Positions 8,055 to 10,000 of a DNA stretch of 10,000 nt are shown here, in pieces. The notes beneath the pieces are model-generated. The model did not search any database, was not told where the DNA came from, and worked only from the letters and a program-made list of their open reading frames with translations. The stretch is taken from NCBI RefSeq assembly GCF_042767895.1, contig NC_091564.1:40189562-40199561 (forward strand), written 5' to 3'. Within the stretch, counting starts at the first letter, position 1, and each line of letters starts with the position of its first letter. Both the position numbers and the translations under genes were made by a program. The stretch is from Penaeus vannamei (lineage: Eukaryota; Arthropoda; Malacostraca; Decapoda; Penaeidae).

Positions 8055-8552
8055 TTTATTTCTGTCTTTCCCTTTCTTCTTTATCATTATCGTCGTCTCT
8101 CTTATCACTGCAAACATCATTTCATTTTATTTCTCTGTCTTTCCGTCGGCACTATTTTCATTGTAAACATCATTGCATCTTATTTCTCTTTCTTTCCCTG
8201 TCATTCTTCATTATCATCATTATCGTCGTCTGTATTATTATCGTAAACATCATTTCATTTTATTTCTATCTTTCCCTTTCTTCATTATCATCATTATCGT
8301 CGTCTGTATTATTATCGTAAACATCATTTCATTTTATTTCTCTGTCCCTGTCTTTCTTCATCATCATTATCGTCGTCTCTATTTTAATTGTAAACATCAT
8401 TGCATTTTATTTCTCTGTCTTTCCCTTTATTCATTATCATCATTATCGTCGTCTCTGTTATCACTGCAAACATTTCATTTTATTTCTGTCTTTCCCTGTC
8501 TTTCTTCATCATCATTATCGTCGTCTCTATTATTATCGCAAATATAATTTCG

Positions 8553-9206
8553 TTTTATTTCTCTGTCTTTTCCTTTCATTATCATCATTATCGTCGTCTC
8601 TATTATCACTACAAACATTTCATTTTATTTCTCTTTCCTTTCTTTCTTCATTATCATTATTGTCGTCTCTATTATTATCGTAAACATCATTTCATTTTAT
8701 TTCTCTGTCTTTCCCTTTTTCCATTATCATCATTATTGTCGTCTCTGTTATTATTGCAAACATCATTTCATTTTATTTCTCTTTCTTTCCCTTGCTTCAT
8801 TGTCATCATTATCGTCGGCATTATTATTATTGCAAACATCATTTCATTTTATTTCCAAACATTTCATTTTATCATCATTATCGTTGTCTCTGTTATCACT
8901 ACAAACATTTCATTTTATTTCTGTCCTTCCTGTCTTTCTTTATTATCATCATTATAGTCGTCTCTATTAATATCGTAAACATCACTTCATTTTATTTCTC
9001 TGTCTTTCCCTTTCTTCATTATCATTATCGTCGTCTCTATTATCACTACAAACATTTCATTTTATTTCTCTTTCCTGTCTATCTTCATTACCATTATCGT
9101 CATCTCTATTATTATCGTAAACATCACTTCATTTTATTTCTGTCTCTCCCTGTCTTTCTTCATTATCATTATCGTCGGCTCAGTTATTATTGCGAATATA
9201 ATTTCG
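8553..9206. repeat. Higher-order repeat copy 1 (654 bp, nine monomers)
   Basis: Using the anchor TTTTATTT, the block starts at the ATATAATTTCG-variant monomer (anchor 8553) and ends before the next such variant (9207). The monomer order is A-variant, short, long, long, TTTCCAAAC variant (8847, with its 20-bp internal duplication), short (8913), long (8990), short (9060), long (9132). Confidence 0.8.
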
Positions 9207-9935
9207 TTTTATTTGTCTTTTCCTTTCATTATCATCATTATCGTCGTATCTGTTATCACTACAAACATTTCATTTTATTTCTCTTTCCTGTCTTTCTTCA
9301 TTATCATTATCGTCGGCTCTATTATTATCGTAAACATCATTTCATTTTATTTAAGTCTTTCCTGTCTTTCTCCATAATCATCATTATCGTCGTCTCTGTT
9401 ATTATCGTAAACATTTCATTTTATTTCTCTATCTTTTCCTGTCTTTCTTCATCATCATCATTATCGTCGTCTCTATTATTATCGTAAACATCATTTCATT
9501 TTATTTCTCTGTCTTATCATTTCTTCATTATTATCATTATCGTCGGCACTATTATCATTGTAACCATCATTTCATTTTATTTCCAAACATTTCATTTTAT
9601 CATCATTATCGTCGTCTCTGTTATCACCGCAAACATTTCATTTTATTTGTCTTTCCTGTCTTTCGTTATTATCATCATTATCGTTGTCTCTATTATTATC
9701 GTAAACATCATTGCATTTTATTTCTCTGTCTTTCCCTTTCTTTATCATCATTATCGTCGTCTCTATTATCACTACAAACATTTCATTTTATTTATCTGTC
9801 TTTCCCTGTCTTTCTTCATCATCATCATTATCGTCGTCTCTATTATTATCGTAAACATCATTTCATTTTATTTCTCTGTCTTTCCCTTTCTTCATTATCA
9901 TTATCGTCGTCTCTGTTATCACCGCAAACATTTCA
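9207..9935. repeat. Higher-order repeat copy 2, same order plus one extra monomer
   Basis: The order is A-variant (9207), short (9273), long (9345), long-like hybrid (9419), long (9499), TTTCCAAAC variant (9575), short (9641), long (9716), short (9786), long (9866). Distance between the TTTCCAAAC variants of copies 1 and 2 is 728 bp, that is 654 plus 74, which equals one added monomer. The right-hand end is set where the next short monomer begins; the following A-variant is not reached in the window. Confidence 0.75.
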
Positions 9936-10000
9936 TTTTATTTATCTTTCCTGTCTTTCGTCATTATCATCATTATTGTCGTCTCTATTATCACTACAAA

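Larger units (their letters stand above)
7083..10000. repeat. Minisatellite array, about 39-40 monomers of mostly 70-80 bp
   Basis: Each monomer has, in order, TTCATTATCATCATTATCG, TCGTCTCT, a linker ending in AAACAT, TTTCATTTTATTT, then CTCTGTCTTTCCCTGTCTTT or a shortened form. Counting the TTTTATTT anchor gives 39 copies at 7111-9936, plus one truncated copy near 7985, and the array continues past the window end. Spacings cluster at 66-82 bp, with short forms of 46-53 bp and a 20-bp duplication inside three monomers. Two linkers predominate: a long form with TATTATCGTAAACATCATTTC and a short form with TATCACTACAAACATTTC. Plus-strand frames are poor in stops, giving open stretches of over 200 codons, but the unit length is not a fixed multiple of three and the frame rotates, so no gene is called. 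Confidence 0.97.

Noticed and set aside
7697..9487. Open plus-strand frames of 207 and 231 codons as possible repeat-protein genes.
   Set aside because: They are products of a stop-poor tandem repeat; monomer length varies by non-multiples of three so the frame rotates, adjacent frames are also open, and there is no start context or domain.
7083..10000. Regularly spaced repeats considered as a CRISPR array.
   Set aside because: The whole 70-80 bp unit is repeated, with no unique spacers between conserved short repeats, and the context is clearly eukaryotic.

Overview
Eukaryotic, AT-rich, non-coding DNA dominated by repeats. No intact gene, tRNA, rRNA or CRISPR array is visible. Very long (CA)n/(GT)n tracts joined to (TA)n/(AT)n, hundreds of bases of ATT/ATC trinucleotide repeat, and a decayed invertebrate-style LINE suggest an animal with a microsatellite-rich genome. 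A decapod crustacean such as a penaeid shrimp is my first guess and a cephalopod or other invertebrate is possible; this is inference from repeat style, not proof.

Layout. 1-170: short unique flank. 178-398: compound CA/TA/TATG/GATA microsatellite. About 470-2600, minus strand: fossil of a non-LTR retrotransposon (LINE). Reading right to left it shows an ORF1-like part (coiled-coil-like segment, lysine-rich low-complexity stretch, RRM-like RLG...PLKV core), then the apurinic-type endonuclease of ORF2 and the start of the linker to the reverse transcriptase, where it stops in an (AAAAT)n-like tract. Frameshifts and stops cut it into many short open segments, so it is dead. 2738-3010: about ten GCGCGGA/GCGCGAA boxes spaced about 30 bp apart, a CpG-rich island in AT-rich DNA. 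3278-3655: compound (GT)n-(AT)n microsatellite and a TA/TACA/TATG mosaic. 3837-4073: ATT/ATC repeat running into a 435-bp inverted-repeat element (4048-4482) that looks like a MITE or foldback element. 4555-4725: degenerate GGGTATA-box repeat. 4749-4797: (ATT)n. 4800-5640: unique DNA with no recognised gene. 5645-6068: purine-rich tract of about 420 bp. 6105-6775: pyrimidine-rich ATT/ATC mosaic holding an 80-bp tandem duplication. 6790-7082: short unique spacer.

7083-10000 (running off the right edge): a minisatellite of about 39-40 monomers, mostly 70-80 bp. Two linker types and rarer variants recur in a fixed order, which gives a higher-order repeat: one period of 654 bp (8553-9206) is followed by another with the same monomer order plus one extra monomer, and an older version lies further left. 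This nested array is the best candidate for something undescribed here.

Long reading frames exist across the arrays, but they follow from repeats poor in stop codons on one strand and are not annotated as genes. There is no gene network to describe; the window records retrotransposon insertion and decay, MITE-like insertion at simple repeats, and repeat expansion.
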